Assembly: GCA_039566865.1 (NCBI GenBank)
Contig: CM076962.1
Span: 10,410,743 to 10,474,742 of the forward strand
DNA from: Aurelia coerulea
Taxonomy: Eukaryota; Cnidaria; Scyphozoa; Semaeostomeae; Ulmaridae
Reading direction: 5' to 3'
Length of the DNA stretch: 64,000 nt
The notes beneath the pieces were generated by a model. It saw only the letters and a list, made by a program, of their open reading frames with translations, was not told the DNA's origin and did not search any database. The position numbers and the translations under genes were made by a program. Of the stretch, positions 33,801 to 45,800 are shown piece by piece (within the stretch, counting starts at the first letter, position 1; every line of letters begins with the position of its first letter).

Positions 33801-36800
33801 TTATGATTTAAAACCATTAATTTCACATATTATTGGTGAAATCAAGTACCTTAATCGATATTTGAGGTAATTTCATCAGTTTTGTATGAAAAATTACTCA
33901 TTCATTAGGAATATGACGTCATAAAGATTGATGACGTCAAAGAGATTATAAACTGCTGATGTCAGCAAATATGAATAAATTATATATCAAATGAAAGTAC
34001 TCATCGAGATGAATCGAATGGTATATATATTTTTGAGATTTAGTAACAAAGGAAAAAATTAGAGCCGTTTTAAAGAATTTCTTTGTGACCACTCTCCAAA
34101 TATGGGCATGTGGTGGTCACGTGGTCAAACAATAGGTATTGAAATTTCTATTTTCTGATTGCCAACTAAATTTTAGGAAAAGTCAAGGAGTTTCAGCATT
34201 GTAGGTGGCATCGTTTGGGAGCTATTAAAAAAAATCCGATAGGGGGGGGGCGAAAAACGCCCCCCCCCCCCCGGTTAAAATAGGGTTAAGTGGGTTTCAA
34301 ATATGCATTGATTTCGTGAGATTTCATTGGTAGATATTTTGAGAAGTTTTCTTGTCCTAAACTACTTAATTTAGGTTTCTATAATGAAGGAAAACAAATG
34401 TTAAACCTTCCTCTTCTGATCACATCGCTATCGCTACAAAAATTAAGGATTTTTGAGGAATAAAAGTGAATTGCAATCGATTAAGTATTAAGTATGGATC
34501 TGCGCGATCCTTCAGCTGAAATTGTAAGTGAATCAACTAGGGCATTTATTGTCAACGCTGGCCCTATCTGGCCAATTATAGAGTATCCAAGATCAGTCAT
34601 TGGAAAACGCGAATACAAGTTTCAGTCCCGTTGGTATGACGAATTCTCCTGGCTGGAATATTCTGTTACAAAGGATGCAGCATTTTGCTTTTATTGCAGT
34701 GCTTTGGAACCCTTGGTAAGATGAAATGTATTATGTGTTTCTTATTATCTGTTTCTTTGTCGGTCTTTTCTCTGTTTAATCTTGGCTTGGCGTTATACTT
34801 ATATAGAGGTCCAATGGAGGAATGAATATGATATTTTACGTGTTGCCACTGTTCATATGATGCAATGTATCGCACATGAAGATCAAGTATCATTAGACCC
34901 TTTGAAAAAACATTTTATGGGAATCGTTTTTCAAGGCGAAGAGCATGCAGGAAAAGGATGTCACGATGTGCCTGAAGTTTTATTTTGATTGTATGTGCAG
35001 TTTTGATGGAGACCGATTATAATCATTGTTGCCAAATTTGCTAGCATTCATTAATCCTTGATATGTTAAAGTTAAAAATTCTCTGGAATCTAATATGCAG
35101 CCCTACTTTACAGTTGGCAGCTCAGAGCAGACATTTACGAAAGAAGGATTTAAACAATGGAAGAATGCTACAGGAGCCAATGGCAAACTTTCAAAGCATT
35201 CAAGCTCCAGGATGCATCTTCTCTCAATGGAACGCTTGCAGGGCTTTAAGAGCAACAATGATCCAATTGATGTTCAACTGGTTGGTGCAGCTCAGGCGGC
35301 AATTTCTAGAAAAGAAAAGGAGAGGGAAGAAAACCGAGGCATCGTTCGCGTGATATTTGATGTCATCCGATATTTAGCAAAGCAGAACAATGCTTTTAGA
35401 GGACACGACGAATCGGACGCCGCTGAAAATCGTGGAAACTTTCTCGAGGAGCTTAACTTTTTGGCAAAGTACCATCAACCTCTTCAACAATGGATAAAGC
35501 AGCATCCTCAGAATGTGTCCTATTTTTCTCCAGTTACCCAAAACGAAATAATAAGCGTTTTGAGTCAGGTAGTTACAGAGAAAATTAAAAGTGAAGTCGT
35601 ACGCTCGAAGCACTTTTCGATTGAGTGCGATGAAGTTACATCACATAAGCGAGCATTCATGTCTGTCATTGTAAGGTATGTGTATGATTTCAGCATCTGG
35701 GAGCGTTGCATCAAGTTGGAACGCGTTGATAGCATCAAAGGAAAAAATCTTGCCGAGATCATCATAGCTATACTGGAAGAGATGACATTCCCAATTGCCA
35801 ATTTAGTAGGGAAGGGATTCGACGGTGCTAGCAATATGTCTGGCAAAGACGAGGGAGTCCAGCAACATTTGACAGCTGCCGGTGCAACAAAGTCAATATA
35901 TTTTCACTGTTTTGCCCATAGGCTCAATCTTGTTTTGGAGAAAAGTGTGGATAAAGTTCCAACAGTTAATGATGTGTTCGATGTCGTAGGTTCCATATAC
36001 CGTTATCTGGAAGGATCTCCAAAGAGGCATGCCTTGTATGAAAGAAAACTGAGAGAAAAGAGTATAACGAAAGGAAAAATAGCCCTGCATTCACTTTCAG
36101 ACACCAGATGGGCGGCTAAAGCTGATAACCTTGAGACAGTAGTCAACACCATGCCAGCCATTGTAGAAATGCTAAAAGAGATGTCAGTCGAAGGTGAATC
36201 AGCAGCTGAGGGTTTGCTAGTGAGGATGCAGAAGTTCAAATTCATTCTAGCATGTTTTGTCTTGAAGAAGTGCTTCGCTTTATGCAAATCTGTATCCGAA
36301 TATTTACAATTCAAAGAGATGGACCTTGTATCAGCTGTTTCTGGCGTCCAGTCCTTGAAGCAGGCCCTACAAGATCTTAGAAACGATGCAAAAATGGAGG
36401 AATTTGTTCAAGAAGCAGACAGTTACTACCAGGTGTCGCACCTTACAGTGAAGAGTCTCGAAGAAGAAGGAGTTTCAAAGCGGAAACGCACGATCCCAGC
36501 TCACTTTCATGATGGCTCTGAAATCCTGTATGGAGAAAGCAGCGCTGTGCAAGAAGATCAACTGGATCCATCTCAGTACCAAAAGAATCGGTTCAGGAGA
36601 GATCTGTATTTTCCCTTCCTGGACCGACTCATCAGTGAGCTCGACAGAAGATTTTCTTCTCAGGCTTGTGAAATTTTGCTTCAAGCAAGCACATTCCACC
36701 CTACAAAGTTGATGGAAGAAAATGTGGGGAAAGTCATGCAGATTGCAGCTTTTTACGACGTGGATAGTGAGCGTGTTGGCAATCAGTTTACGCTATTCTC

Positions 36801-39800
36801 GAAATCAACCGAGGTTGAACTCTGGAAAAAGGAATATGCAGATTATTTGAAGGAAAAGGAAAGAGCAGAGAGTGACAAAGCAATCAAAATGCCACAGACA
36901 TGGCTGTGCCTTCCAACACTGCTTAAAATATTTGGCAAAAATGGATTGAGCAATCTCTTCCCAGATTTATTCGAATTTGTCAAGATTATTGCCACATTGC
37001 CGGTAACAGTAGCATCTTGCGAAAGAGCACACAGTAAAGTCAAAATAATAAATACATACCTGGGTGCTTCAATGTCAGACCAACGCTTGGAACATCTCAT
37101 TAAAGTTAGCATTGAAAGAGATATTGCCGACAAGATTGAACTGGACAGCCTTTTGGAACTTTTTAAAACCAGTGGAAATAGGAAACTTGCTTTGTACTTT
37201 GAAGAAAATTACTTTGACATTCAGAAATCAGAAACTAAAAATTGTGATACACCACCAACTACTTCAGTGAATGATAAAATGATACTAATTTTTCTGATTT
37301 ATTTACTCAGATCTCATGGCAGTAAACTTGCATTACTGCGATTGTTTCCACGATGTGATAACTGATTTCCTTTTGAACTGAACTGTGAATTCTGCTGTCT
37401 AAAATTTGAGAGAGGCCTTTAATCTCAATTTTACATCACATATTTTCCTTCCTCATAAAAGGACATATTATACTTCACTGCTTCGATTTTCGTTCTTGCA
37501 AAAACGCCCACCGTTACGAAAAATGCTATTTGAGAAAGCTGCTTCTTCGACCTTTCGAAGCAAATCAAAAATGCAAAAAAGGGCGTTGCCCACGTTTTCC
37601 GAGAGTCTGAAGGGCGTGGTCGAGAAAAATTTTCCTGGGGGCTTCGCCCCCAGACCCCCTCATTTTTGTCCACCCCAGTTATTTCGGGCTGGCGACGCCC
37701 CTGCGTGTGACATTAGATACAAGGTGCAAGAAATATTGGATCAAATGTTGGGTCAAATATTGGATCGTTTGGCAACTCATGTTCGGGCGCCTTCAAGTGT
37801 TGATTGAATATTGGGTCATGTTGGGTCAATGTTGGATCGTTTGACCGAAGCTTTATACCTTATAATTTTGGTTTTTACTGCAAATCATGAAAATCGTCAT
37901 TAAGATCGTAAATAGCAGTACGCCGTTGCGAGTGACGGAATATCAAGTTACGCTGGACGACGACGGCTTATGGATGGATTGATGGACAAGAGCTTATTGT
38001 ACACCCACGGCTTACCAAACCTCGACGGCTGGTGTATTATTTTTTTATATTATCATAAATAACTAACGAAAATACATACTGTGTACCATTTGCAACGGGA
38101 GAGAACACATGGTTACCTAGCTCCCATTGCGAGTGGTACTTACAGTTCAACAATAATATTTAAATATCTACAAACACTACACAAAAGAAAACAATCACAA
38201 ATCGCAAAACAACAAAGATAAGGGGGGTTTGGGTGCTACAATTTCAACACATATATCAATTTAGCCACTTGGTCGATTCAATGAATGAAATGGTTGCTTC
38301 AATGATAATTCTGTTCTCAATTACATTAAGGTGTCGGTTTCCATAAAGGAGCAGCTCACATAATGTTTGGCATCAAGCGTTGTTATACCTAATCCTGGGA
38401 TGTCCGAGAGGTTCCGTAAGAGATCAGTGCGCATCAAGTCAAACCTTTGGCAGTGCAGGAGAAAATGATCATTTGTCTTCATTTGCCATTTCACAAGAAC
38501 AGAAGGGACTATCTTAGTCAAGCGTCTAATACCTGATATATCGAAGACATTGTCAACAGAGTTTTTCATAGGTCTTATGATCTTTAGCAGGCTGTTTTTG
38601 AACTCCATTCACTAAGCATATTTTGAAAGTAAGAATTTGAGAAGCAATTTGTACTTGCTATACCTGGGTCATAAATGCGCGGATTCCTAAGACTGTAGGC
38701 AAGATGACGCTGGGATTTCAGCAAATAGATAAGCAAGGGTGCGTGTCTTTTTCAAATTAAAAAAAATGAGATAAGCTATGAAACCACATTCTTTGATACA
38801 GGTTCTCCAACCTAATTCCTCGTAAATTATTTGCCTACTCGTACCTCTCCATGCTCCCGTTACCGCAAGAGCTGCTGAATATTAAGTCTGTTCAAGCCTC
38901 TGTGTGAAATCTAGTTTCATGTCAGGATCATGTTTGTGTTAGATTATGTCCTCGTAATAAAGATGAGGTCTCACATACAGCTTGTAGATTTGATCAAGTA
39001 CATCCCTCGAGACATATTTAGAAAGGTATCGTATTATCCCAATCCCACGCCTCGCTTTAAGTATAGCTTCCCTGATATGAGTTTGAAAAGTAAGTTGAGA
39101 ATCAAGAATCATTCCGAGGTGCTTGTGTTCCGTCACTATGATCACTTCCTCATTTCCTAGAAACAGAGGGGGATGAAGCGGCTTCAGCCTTTTCGTTGAG
39201 AAAATAACCTCTTCAGTTTTATCAGCATTAAATTGCATTTTCCACTGCCAAGCCCATATACAAGCTTTTTCTAAATGCCTGTTTAATTCGTCGGAAGTTT
39301 GTGACACGTTGTTAACAACGGAGAAAATGGATGTATCATCTGCAAACAGTCTAACATCACGATTTATATCATCAACAAGGTCATTTATGTAAACAAGAAA
39401 GAATAATGGGCGTAAGACTGAGCCTTGGGGAACCCCTGCTGCAACGGCCTTCCATTGAGAGTTTTGCCCATTTAAGACAACTCTTTGCTTCCGGTCTGCC
39501 AAAAAATTTCTAAGAAGACTGAATAGATGTCCAGAAATTCCACTGCTTTAAAGCTTATATATTAGGCCATGCCATACTCGATCAAATGTCTTGGAGAAGT
39601 CAAGAAAAACGGCACGAGTGTCTTTGCCAGGCAGTTCTTCAAAAGAACTGTAGATTTTATGCGTTATTGATAATAGTTGGTTAATTGTTGAGTCACCTGG
39701 ACGAAAACCAGATTGCCTGGCAGTTAAGATACCATTTTCAGAAAGATGGCAATATATTGAGTCAAATTTCAACTTTTCAAAGATTTTCCCAAAAACTGGT

Positions 39801-42800
39801 AATAAGGACATGGGTCTATAATTTTTCTTGCCTTGCCTATTTTCTTTCTTATGAATAGGGATAACGTTGGCTTTTTTCCAAACGGAGGGATACATTCCCG
39901 TTTGCAGACATTTTTCAAAAATCAGGCAAAGGGGTTCCACAATCAAGCTATCACAAATTTTGATCATCGAAATTAATATCTCATCACAACCGTGGGCCTT
40001 TTTAGAATCAAGAGAACGGATAAGTTGGAGTACTTTACCTCAGTCAATGGGCAGACTGTGCAACAGGGGGTTACGCCTTGGCAAGAAGCTAGGAAGGGTG
40101 CTCGTGGTAGGAATGGCGGAACACTGCGCAACGAAATAATCATTGAGAATATTCGCTTTCGTCTCAATATTGGTCACAAACAATCCATTTTCTAACAAAG
40201 GAGGAATATTTACATTTTTCTTCTTATTCAGCAATTTTTTCAAGACAGACCAGTATGTTTTAACGTCTTGGCTGTTGACCGTTAGATTTCGACCTAGTGT
40301 CATGTGATATTTATATTTGCATCGGTAATCATTTTAGATGTTGAATTACGAACCTCTTTTACTTGTGCCCAGTCTTCTGGTCTTGTGCCGTGATCTGTAT
40401 ATTTTCTGAACACTCTATGCTTGCATTTTATTGCAGTTTTAAGTTCGTGCGTAATCCAGGGTGGATCATTTTCATCACACTTTATTACACAGTTAGGTAT
40501 ACAGGTAGACATGATTTCATATATCATTTTGGTGAATGCGGTAGTCATTTCCTTCGGTCCTTTGTTGATGAAGATCAATTCCCAATCGATTCCTAGTATA
40601 GAATCCCTAACTTGTCGAAGATCGGCTTTTTGGTAGTCCCATGCGTTACGTTCATAGGGGGTGGCTGAGGTACCGAAATTTTCAACTTTCCATAAATTAT
40701 TTGGTGGTGACAATGTTTGTCCAACGAGGGATGCACACCAGATTCAACAAAAGTGTTTGGTTGATCAGTGATAATTAAGTCAATACAAGACATGCCTTCG
40801 CCTCTTATATTGGTGGGTTCATCAATCAATTGGAATAGATTATTAATTTCAATAAATTCATCTAAGGATGCTCCTCAAGGATGCTCCTTCAGCTGGTGTA
40901 TTAACACTCGACCACGGTTGCACTAACACTTAACCACAGTCAAACACCCAATGAAAGTACGACGACGGCATGCTTGCTTTGACGACGAATAACTGCATCA
41001 CGACGAAGCTGCGTTTCAGTGACCGAATATATATGACCCTGTCACCGCTTCATATTGAATGTACCGGGTGTGTCAGAAAAAAGTACTCCTTTGTGACTGG
41101 TGGAAGAAAGAACACGATACGATATCGAGACTTTCTGAGTCCACAGCTAAATTTGTTAATCTTCAAACTGAATGCACGCACCTTGCATTTAGAAAATTTC
41201 CAGCCAACACCGGAGATACGAGCTCACTAAGTCAAGATCTGGAGTGGACTTGAAACCAGAAGTTTTGAGAAAGGGCATAACCATGATTTTATATCATGGG
41301 CATTATCCAAAGGACCTTTGAACTTTAAATTTTAGTTTTAAAGTTCATACAATAAAAATACAATGTACCTGTGCATTTTTCAAGCAAAGCGTCATTCTCT
41401 TTATTCCTCATTTCAGCCATTCCTGTCAGCTCTTTGTATCTGAGAATGAAGAACAATTATATTTCAATACGTAACACGTCAGTTCTCTCTGCACCTGCAT
41501 GGACTTTCAGAAATATGGGCTGGTTGTCAGCAATTAGAACTTAGGGGATACATTCATACATACAATCAACTATCTCGAAGCAGGCACACGTTAAGCTGTT
41601 AAAAATTGGTAAGAAGATGGAGGCAAAGAAAAAAGACTTTAAATCAGCACACTAAGGCCTTTCGAACTTATGTTCTCTTCAGAGTGTGACTAACATTTGA
41701 AAGTGAAATCTATCGTAACGATTTATATAAACTGTAAAACTATTTTTATGTTTCCTGTTCGGCGATTGATAAAGGAGATATATTTTAGCTGTTAAGTAGG
41801 CTATGTCCGGCTTTGAATAGTTTGTTCTCTTCAAGTAATAGCATTCTAGGATCCGTTAATGCGAAAAATGCGTAGGCTTTAAAGAAAGGTTCCTTTAAGT
41901 TAGTGTTCTTTTTGCCACATTCGTAGATGTGTTTTGGGAAATTACAACATGACGTACCGGTCCTTGATTCAGAAATATGATTATTTAGCCGTTTTTGCAA
42001 ATTTGTTGTTTGTCCGATGTAGTTCATTGCTCCATTACACATATTGCAGGTCAGAAAATACACAACGTTTGTACTTTTGCATGTTATATGCGATCTGATT
42101 TGCCATTCTGTTCCATTTGCTGTTGTAAAATGATCTACTGGTTGCAAGTAAAGTTTACAAAGTTTGCAACGTGTTTTCCCACATGTTTTCTATGTGTTTT
42201 AGGACTTTTAGGACTTTGAATCCTCTTTCCAGCTACTATTAAGCAGAGATAACAGCCAAACTATCCATGTTAAAAATCTCCAGAAATTAATGACTGAAAT
42301 CTACAAGTCAGTCAAAAAACTGAACCCCTCATATTTATGGGAATTTCATGAAAGGAAAGAAGTAACGTACGACCTAAGGACTAAAGATCTTTGTAAACTT
42401 CCAAAGATCAAAAAACGTTATGGCTCGGAGTCACTTTCCTTCAGAGGAAGTCTCCTCTGGAACACTGTTAGTGACAACATCAAGCAAAGTCCAACTCTTG
42501 CAGCATTTAAAAATCAAATAAAATCATGGACTGGTGACAAGTGTACCTGCAGGCTATGCTTATAATGTATTTTTTGTGTAGAAATATATCAATACATTTG
42601 TTATATTACTAGGTAGTTTACTTTTAGTTGGAATGAATTAGTACTCTGTACTAGGTTAAAGCCAACTCTAAATAATGTTTATGATGATGAAAATATGTGC
42701 AACCACGCTACTTCGCTTTATTTTAGCCCTGGTGCGCGGCTCCCGGGCATTCGCCACAAATATTTGCCCTGGCCCCCGGGCATTTGTGCAAGAAATTTCA

Positions 42801-45800
42801 TTGACTCCTGGGCTGCCCGGGGGGATGGTCGGCACGATGGAATTTTCAAAATATTTCTGCCCTGAATCAATGAATTTAGCCCAATTTAGGTTCAAGTTAT
42901 CCCCTTGGAAGGATGACATCTTCTGGAACAATGTTGTTATGCTCCGAGAGAATACACTGTCATCCTCCCAAAAGGATAAAACGTCATAAAACCTGCAAAA
43001 TTCATTGCTGTGATGCACAAATATTAGGAAAAGGTTATCGTGTAAGTATGTCGTATGAGGAAAATTATGTCGTTTTCGAAGGTTTCTCTAAATGGGTGTT
43101 CCAAAAAAAAGTTCCGGCGTTTGATTCAACGCAGACAAAAAATTTCGATGTCTGGCAAGTTCTATTCATTCTAGGTACATGCTGCACATTTCAACTTACA
43201 GTTTGGCATATCGTAGGAAGAAATCAGTAATCTGAAGATGAAGTTATTAGTCCTAACATCGCATCTTCATGTTGAAGGCAAAACCAGGGAGATTAGTACG
43301 CCTTTCTGCATCATCGTGGTGGAGGGGGAATCTCCGGATGAGCAACACAAAAACTGGGTTGACACTTTGTTTCATTGCCTTGACGACGTGCAAGAGTTCC
43401 GCTCATTGAGCATATTTGAAGTAAAGGTCTGAAAAGCGAATCTAATTGGTCTCAGGGGAAAAATACTACGTTCATACCTGGCCACTCAATTCGGACTGGA
43501 CGAACAAAGAAAAATGCATTATTGCATAATATGGCAGGTTGAAAAAGCAATTGAAACTATTCTTTAGTTAAGAAAAGACAGTTTATTCTACTCCGTACCA
43601 TGAAACCGTGAAACAGTAAAAATTCCCATTTGAAATTCCCAGCTAGCACAAAACAACAATAACAGCAGCAAACAGTTGTCCCGAGACCTATCACCCCGGG
43701 TAATGTCTGTGCAGTACAGTGGAGGCTGTTGAGTACAGTGGAGGGCTAACATCAGTACTGTGGCGGGCTAGCATCAGTACAGTGGAGGTTGTTAAGTACA
43801 GTGGAGGGCTTACATCAGTACAGTGGAGGGCTAGCATTGAGTACAGTGGAGTGTGTTCAGTACGGTGGAGGGCTAACATGAGTACAGTGGAGGGCTAGCA
43901 TGATGAGTGTGGGGGGCTAGCATCAGTACAGTGGAGGCTGTTGAGTACAGTGGAGGGCTAACATGAGTACAGTGGAGGGCTAGCATGATTAGTGTGGGGG
44001 TACAACATTGAGTACAGTGGAGGCTATTCAGTACAGTGGGGGGCTTACATCAGTACAGTGGAGGCTCTGCAGTACGGTGGAGGGCTCACATCAGTACAGT
44101 GGAGGGCTAGCATGATGAGTGTGGGGGCTAGCATCAGTACAGTGGAGGCTGTTGAGTACGGTGGAGTGCTAACATGAGTACGGTGGAGTGCTAACATGAG
44201 TACAGTGGAGGGCTAGCATGATTAGTGTGGGGGTACAACATTGAATACAGTGGAGACTATTCAGTACAGTGGGGGGCTTACATCAGTACAGTGGAGGCTC
44301 TGCAGTACGGTGGAGGGCTCACATCAGTACAGTGGAGGGCTAGCATGATGAGTGTGGGGGGCTAGCATCAGTACAGTGGAGGCTGTTGAGTACAGTGGAG
44401 GGCTAACATGAGTACAGTGGAGGGTTAGCATGATTAGTGTGGGGGTACAACATTGAATACAGTGGAGACTATTCAGTACAGTGGGGGGCTTACATCAGTA
44501 CAGTGGAGGCTCTGCAGTACGGTGGAGGGCTCACATCAGTACAGTGGAGGGCTAGCATGGTGAGTGTGGGGGGTTAGCATCAGTACAGTGGAGGCTGTTG
44601 AGTACGGTGGAGGGCTAACATCAGTACAGTGGAGGCTCTGCAGTACGGTGGCGGCTAAGTTTACATGTTGTTATGATGCTTTTTGACCACTATTATGATT
44701 GATCACGACTGAAGTTCTTGCACTTGGATTCCAATAATAATTTGAAGTTGGAGCTTCGTTAGATAAATGGATGAAAAATTTAAATCGTTTTTATTGAAAG
44801 CACCCTCGAAGTAAACGAGTAGCCCGGCCAGTTCCTTTGACAGGTATCTTGAAACTTTCAAAGTTTCTATCGATCGAGCCTGTGAAACAAGTTTTCGTGA
44901 TGCAAATGACGATAGCTATTTAGAATTTGGGAAAACTAGTGAAAATAAAGATGCCAGATGTCGACGCTGTTTATTTCCTTTCAACTATTCTGGTTTTCAC
45001 GACCTAGAATTCGATCTTGAAGATGTTGACGAGTTAACAGGAGATGATTTTGCTAATATTGAGATTGTTATGGAACTCGTAAGATTTCATTTCATTTCCA
45101 TTTTAAATTCTTTATGCACGGTGGCCCCATCAGCCAAGAATGGCCGCTTTTTAGGGGGCCGTGGGAAACTCGTAAGAAACTCAGAGAACTCAAAATCTGA
45201 AAATTTTAGAAACCTTTCAGTACGGATTCAAACTCTTGAAAAAATATTTGTAATGTATTCGAACTTTGCCCGCATTAACGATACTTTTATTACTCGTGAA
45301 TAAACAGGGCTGGCTGGCCCTTTACATACTTCAAAAGGCGTAAGATAATTAATGATACACCATAGATTAAAACATCTTCAACAAATTCGCTTTAAATCTG
45401 TCTTCTGTCCTAAACTCAAATGTCTCGTTGATTCTCCCAGAAGATTCCTCAGATTGGATCTGACTTCACAACTATTAGTATGTTTTCAAACAGCCCCCCA
45501 CACTCATCATGCTAGCCCTCCACTGTAGTGATGTAAGCCCTCCACTGTACTGATGCTAGCCCCCCACATTCATCATGCTAGCCCTCCACTGTACTGATGT
45601 AAGCCCTCCACCGTACTGCAGAGCCTCCACTGTACTGATGTAAGCCCTCCACTGTACTGAATAGCCTCCACTGTACTCAATGTTGTACCCCCACACTAAT
45701 CATGCTAACCCTCCACTGTACTCATGTTAACCCTCCACCGTACTCAACAGCCTCCACTGTACTGATGCTAGTCCCCCCCCCCCACACTCATCATGCTAGC

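Larger units (their letters stand above)
32856..37703 (+). mobile_element. Complete hAT transposon with 8-bp TSD
   Basis: Left end CAGTGGCGTCGCCACGGGG, right end the complement of CAGGGGCGTCGCCAGCCCG, flanked by identical CGTGTGAC at 32848-32855 and 37704-37711. Subterminal GGGTGGACA/TGTCCACCCC motifs occur near both ends. 4848 bases long, including a two-exon transposase (34494-37365) and a 900-base TTAA element (33390-34289) in the 5' region. The exact duplication, matched ends and open transposase suggest a recent insertion. Ends of this CAGNGGCGTNGCCA type are characteristic of hAT elements. Confidence 0.93.

Noticed and set aside
34782..34988. 68-residue frame between the two hAT transposase exons
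   Set aside because: The flanking exons join perfectly without it; it is intron sequence.
37712..37860. Repeated ATATTGGATCA/TTGGGTCA words
   Set aside because: Short, irregular and few; not clearly a tandem repeat or element end.
43992..44177. Open frame across the minisatellite
   Set aside because: Frame exists only because unit lengths are mostly in phase; it is repeated, low-complexity and appears in mirrored frames at 43691-43879, 47003-47333 and 61480-61719.
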